This document shows positions 6,288 through 8,639 of a stretch of 8,639 nt of DNA, piece by piece. Position numbers and translations under genes: made by a program. The stretch covers positions 1-8,639 of the forward strand of contig VBKD01000094.1 in the NCBI GenBank assembly GCA_005888075.1, written 5' to 3'. The DNA comes from Chloroflexota bacterium (GTDB lineage Bacteria; Chloroflexota; Dormibacteria; Dormibacterales; Dormibacteraceae). Under the pieces are notes generated by a model. The model did not search any database and had not been told where the DNA came from. It was given only the letters and a program-made list of their open reading frames with translations. Position 1 is the first letter of the stretch. Each line of letters begins with the position of its first letter.

Positions 6288-6883
6288 GCGCACCAGCGGG
6301 GAAGGTCCTCGACGCGGCGTTCTTCGAGCGGGACACGATCGCCGTGGCGCGGGAGCTGCTCGGCAAGGTGCTGGTCCGCGAGGTCGACGGCCAGACGCTG
6401 TGGGGCAGGCTCGTCGAGGTCGAAGCGTACCTGGGACCGGACGACCTGGCCGCGCATTCGAAGGGCGGCCGCCGCACCGCTCGCACGGAGGTGATGTTCG
6501 GCCCTGCCGGACACGCCTACGTGTACTTCACCTATGGCATGCATTGGTGCCTGAACTTCGTGACCCGGGAGGCGGGCGCGCCCCAGGCGGTGCTCGTCCG
6601 AGCCCTCGAGCCCGGGCCCGGGGTCGGCCGGTGCAGCGGCCCCGGCCTCGTCACCCGTGCGCTTAAGATCGACCGGGCGCTGAACGGTGCGCCGCTGCAG
6701 CCTCCGGACCTATACGTGCTGGATGACGGAGCTCCGAAGAGCCGGATCTTTGTGACGCCCCGGGTCGGTGTCCAAGGAACCGGTCGGTGGGAGAAACGGC
6801 TGCTGCGCTACGTGGTCGACTCGCCGTACCTATCGAGGCCGCTGCCTAAATTGCTACGGCCACAGTCCGGGAGTGGGTTCTAG
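6284..6883 (+). CDS. DNA-3-methyladenine glycosylase (AAG/MPG family)
   Basis: Base-excision repair enzyme that removes alkylated purines such as 3-methyladenine. The sequence closely follows human AAG: VEVEAYLGPDDLAAHSKGG (44-62, numbered from CTG) contains the catalytic Glu (E47) and the intercalating-region Tyr (Y49). MFGPAGHAYVYFTYGMHWCLNFVT (71-94) and VLVRALEP (103-110, R106) follow, as in the human enzyme. The first canonical start is GTG at 6344 (179 residues), but the frame upstream encodes AAFFERDTIAVARELLGK, the usual family N-terminus, and contains no ATG, GTG or TTG. CTG at 6284, in a CTGA overlap with the cyclase stop, gives 199 residues, typical of bacterial members. No Shine-Dalgarno is visible, fitting coupling to the cyclase. 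The 3' end overlaps the convergent cupin gene by 30 bp. Confidence 0.92.
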   Translation: MSAPAGKVLDAAFFERDTIAVARELLGKVLVREVDGQTLWGRLVEVEAYLGPDDLAAHSKGGRRTARTEVMFGPAGHAYVYFTYGMHWCLNFVTREAGAPQAVLVRALEPGPGVGRCSGPGLVTRALKIDRALNGAPLQPPDLYVLDDGAPKSRIFVTPRVGVQGTGRWEKRLLRYVVDSPYLSRPLPKLLRPQSGSGF

Positions 6884-7219
6884 CCTTGTCAGGTCTTCCC
6901 AGTCGGCGCGAATCGGCGCGAACACATCGGCCACAGTCGCGCCGTCCGGGCCGGCATTCGCCTGGTGCGGCACATGGCTCGGGATCACATACGTGTCGCC
7001 CGCGCGCAGCTCACGCGTCTCAGTACCGATTCGAAACGTCATCGTCCCGGCGATGATGAAACCCAGCTGCTCATTCTCGTGATGGTGCTCCGGTAGGACC
7101 GCGCCCGGTTCCAGGTCGACGACCGCCAGCGTCATGCGATCGCCTCTGACGGCCCGCGCTGTGATTCCCTCTCGCAGCACGTAAGGCCGGAGGTCGCCGA
7201 GCGACGAGAAGGTGCTCAT
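6854..7219 (-). CDS. Small single-domain cupin
   Basis: A 121-residue cupin, about the size of one beta-barrel domain. Motif 1 is PGAVLPEHHHENEQLGFIIAG (38-58 region), giving H45, H47 and Q51 as likely metal ligands. Motif 2, GDTYVIPSHVPHQANAG (74-90), supplies H85. A bound divalent metal is therefore expected. The barrel may be an enzyme or a ligand-binding protein; the substrate cannot be inferred. The ATG at 7219 overlaps the thiolase stop as ATGA (7216-7219) and has only a weak ribosome site, so it is translated by coupling. The frame stays open far upstream inside the thiolase gene, but that part is a shadow. The C-terminal nine codons and stop lie opposite the end of the glycosylase gene. 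Confidence 0.88.
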   Translation of the reverse strand: MSTFSSLGDLRPYVLREGITARAVRGDRMTLAVVDLEPGAVLPEHHHENEQLGFIIAGTMTFRIGTETRELRAGDTYVIPSHVPHQANAGPDGATVADVFAPIRADWEDLTRLEPTPGLWP

Positions 7220-8379
7220 TCGATTTCTCGGTCGATGATCGTCGCGGTGCCCAGCCCGCCGCCGCAGCACATCGTCTGCAGGCCGTAGCGGAGGTCGCGC
7301 CGCTCGAGCTCGTAGAGAAGACGGTTCATCAGGATCGCGCCGGAGGCGCCCAGCGGATGGCCGACCGCGATGGCGCCACCGTTGACGTTGGTCTTCGCGA
7401 GGTCGGCGCCGGTCTCCTTCTGCCACGCGAGCACCACGGAGGCGAAAGCCTCGTTCACCTCGAAGAGGTCGATGCTGTCCAGGTCGAGGCCGGCGCGCTT
7501 CAGCACCGCGGCGGTGCCAGGGATCGGTCCCTCCAGCATCAGGATCGGGTCCGTCCCGACCACGGCCTGGGCACGGATACGGGCCCGTGGCTTGATCCCA
7601 AGCTGCTTGGCCTTCTCCAGCGACATGAGGAGGACGGCGGCCGCGCCGTCCGAGATCTGGCTCGAGTTGCCCGCAGTGATCGAGTGCTCCGGATTGAAGG
7701 CGGGCTTCAGCGCGGCGGTCGCCTCGTAGTTGGCCTTGGGCCGGATCCCTTCGTCCTTCGCGAACAGCTCGTGCGACCCGTTTCCGTTGAGCGGAACCTC
7801 GACCGGCATGATCTGCGACTGGAAGTAGCCCTTCTCGGTCGCCTCGGCTGCACGGTGGTGGCTGATGACGCTGAACTCGTCCATCTCCCTTCGGGAGACG
7901 CCGTACTTCCGGGCCATCAGCTCGGCCGAGATGCCTTGCGGGACCATGTCGTAGAGCTCCATCAGCTCGGGCGGAAACGGCGTCCCGGGCGAAACGGCGT
8001 TGGAGCCCATCGGTACACGCGTCATCGACTCGACGCCGCCGGCGATGGTGATGTCGCAAACGCCCGACTGAATGAGGTTGGCGGCGAAGTGGATCGCCTG
8101 CTGGCTCGAGCCACACTGGCGATCGACCGTCGTCGCGGGCGTCGTGAATGGGAAGCCCGCGGCCAGCCACGCGTTGCGTCCGATGTTGAGACTCTGCTCG
8201 CCAACCTGGGTGACGTTGCCGAAGACGACGTCCTCGACCTGCTCCGGTTGGATGCCCGCGCGCTGCACCACGTCTTTCAAAACCAGGGAACCGAGGACGA
8301 CGGGATGAATGTCCTTGAGCTTTCCGTCGCGCCGCCCGATCGGGCTGCGGACCGCTTCGACGATGACTACCTCGCGCAT
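7216..8379 (-). CDS. Acetyl-CoA C-acyltransferase (thiolase)
   Basis: A 387-residue thiolase, full length. It either condenses two acyl-CoA (acetoacetyl-CoA synthesis) or cleaves 3-ketoacyl-CoA with CoA in beta-oxidation. N-terminal REVVIVEAVRSPIGRRDGKL is typical. The acyl-accepting nucleophile C89 is in DRQCGSSQQA, followed by AGGVESMTR (113-121), NEAFAS (309-314), GGAIAVGHPLGASGA (334-348) with catalytic H341, and CCGGGLGTA (371-379), where C371 is the likely proton-shuttling cysteine. Whether it is biosynthetic or degradative cannot be settled by sequence alone. The ATG at 8379 is preceded by AAGGAG with 7 intervening bases, the best Shine-Dalgarno in the window. It is the first gene of a two-gene unit with the cupin, which it overlaps by four bases. 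Confidence 0.96.
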   Translation of the reverse strand: MREVVIVEAVRSPIGRRDGKLKDIHPVVLGSLVLKDVVQRAGIQPEQVEDVVFGNVTQVGEQSLNIGRNAWLAAGFPFTTPATTVDRQCGSSQQAIHFAANLIQSGVCDITIAGGVESMTRVPMGSNAVSPGTPFPPELMELYDMVPQGISAELMARKYGVSRREMDEFSVISHHRAAEATEKGYFQSQIMPVEVPLNGNGSHELFAKDEGIRPKANYEATAALKPAFNPEHSITAGNSSQISDGAAAVLLMSLEKAKQLGIKPRARIRAQAVVGTDPILMLEGPIPGTAAVLKRAGLDLDSIDLFEVNEAFASVVLAWQKETGADLAKTNVNGGAIAVGHPLGASGAILMNRLLYELERRDLRYGLQTMCCGGGLGTATIIDREIE

Positions 8380-8470
8380 ATCAGTACTCCTTCGCGCTCT
8401 CTTGTGCGGCTCATTGTAATGCGACTTTTTTATTTGTTGACGCTTCTTTATACGACTGTTAAGTTTCGCG
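8380..8470. promoter_or_regulatory. AT-rich divergent promoter region upstream of the thiolase
   Basis: A markedly AT-rich island in a GC-rich segment. On the minus strand TACAAT (8418-8413) is a good -10 match about 34 bases before the thiolase ATG, with an A-rich tract upstream, though no clear -35. On the plus strand TTGACG (8437-8442), 17 bases, then TAAGTT (8460-8465) form a sigma-70-like promoter pointing away from the thiolase towards the window end. The -10 match is only 3 of 6, so it is less certain than its -35. The thiolase ribosome site is at about 8387-8392. Confidence 0.5.
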
Positions 8471-8490
8471 TCGCCCCAAGCGGCTGAGTA

Positions 8491-8639
8491 CGGTAAACCT
8501 GAGGATACCGAACGTCGAGTAGGTGGAAGGATCGGAGCAATCCGGGATGGAAACCGAAAAACGCATAGGGGACTTCAGGGTAAACAGGAAGGTCTCTTGG
8601 GGCATTACTTTTCCCCAACGCATCCACAACTCGACCTTC
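8491..8639. other. Cluster of inverted repeats, possible structured RNA
   Basis: Perfect or near-perfect complementary arms occur in series. CGGTA (8491-8495) pairs with TACCG (8506-8510). GAA-c-GTCGAGT (8510-8520) pairs with ACTCGAC-c-TTC (8629-8639), 10 of 11 paired, and is followed inward by GTGGA (8523-8527) with TCCAC (8623-8627). Inside this lie GGAT/ATCC (8529-8532, 8540-8543) with GGAG in its loop, GACTTC with GAA-g-GTC (8571-8576, 8588-8594), and TTGGGG/CCCCAA (8597-8602, 8613-8618). No run of T follows the last hairpin on either strand, so it does not look like an intrinsic terminator. It matches no riboswitch consensus I recall. Strand is undetermined. Confidence 0.3.
8547..8639 (+). 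CDS. Possible start of a plus-strand gene, cut by the window end
   Basis: An ATG with GGAG (8534-8537) 9 bases upstream opens a frame that runs 31 codons to the window end without a stop (METEKRIGDFRVNRKV...). A GTG at 8523 in the same frame would add eight residues; a TAG at 8520 closes the frame before that. GC at third positions is about two thirds. It lies downstream of the plus-strand promoter candidate. Not recognised as any family. Two minus-strand frames are also open from the window edge, ending at TAA 8448-8450 and TAA 8459-8461 (63 and 59 codons). The stretch also folds well, so a structured RNA or the 3' end of a minus-strand gene are real alternatives. Confidence 0.3.
   Translation, partial: METEKRIGDFRVNRKVSWGITFPQRIHNSTF

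Noticed and set aside
4848..6293. A 481-codon minus-strand open frame opposite the diguanylate cyclase
   Set aside because: It mirrors a gene with clear GAF and GGDEF motifs. Long antisense frames are expected in high-GC coding DNA, and its translation (rich in R, H, L and P) shows no family motif.
7220..8170. Upstream extension of the cupin frame through the thiolase gene
   Set aside because: It is arginine-rich, lacks motifs and overlaps a well-supported thiolase. The cupin domain begins after the ATG in the ATGA overlap.
7357..8487. A 376-codon plus-strand open frame opposite the thiolase
   Set aside because: It is antisense to a gene with all thiolase active-site motifs and has no recognisable protein features.
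8491..8639. A known riboswitch (cyclic di-GMP, TPP, cobalamin, glycine, guanidine) or tmRNA/SRP/RNase P RNA
   Set aside because: I compared the stretch with the conserved core motifs I recall for these RNAs and found none.

Overview
This is a gene-dense chromosomal segment of a high-GC bacterium. Most genes are GC-rich at third codon positions, gaps are tiny, and many starts are non-ATG (GTG, TTG and apparently rarer codons). An F420/FMN-type luciferase-like oxidoreductase, a DUF3052 protein, an aminoglycoside-phosphotransferase-fold kinase and a probable leaderless promoter together suggest Actinomycetota, Chloroflexota or a relative such as Dormibacterota. I cannot place it more precisely. 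No rRNA, tRNA, insertion sequence, phage gene or CRISPR array was seen.

Layout. (1) 1-861, plus: the 3' part of a luciferase-like monooxygenase, cut by the window start. (2) 4788-881, minus: a tight seven-gene run in transcription order: class I fructose-bisphosphate aldolase (fbaB), RNase Z-like metallo-beta-lactamase hydrolase, two-helix membrane protein, DUF3052 protein, SSAT-like GNAT acetyltransferase, small unrecognised protein, APH-fold kinase. Three junctions are 4-base start/stop overlaps, so translational coupling is likely. (3) 4863-6883, plus, divergent from fbaB: a diguanylate cyclase (N-terminal helical domain, GAF, GGDEF with intact I-site), then a 3-methyladenine DNA glycosylase overlapping it by 4 bases. 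(4) 8379-6854, minus: a thiolase and a small cupin joined by an ATGA overlap; the cupin 3' end runs 30 bp into the convergent glycosylase gene. (5) 8380-8639: an AT-rich promoter region followed by near-neutral-GC sequence with several inverted repeats and a possible start of another plus-strand gene, cut by the window end.

Most of the genes are recognisable housekeeping or accessory metabolism, and I did not find a clear new defence or mobile system. The points most worth checking are these. The metallo-hydrolase and the glycosylase both have conserved N-termini that continue past the first canonical start, and appear to start at GTA and CTG inside stop-codon overlaps. The cyclase has a -10-like hexamer placed for a leaderless transcript. 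The last 130 bases can fold into a nested stem with internal hairpins. The conserved-looking operon behind fbaB contains two proteins of unknown function.
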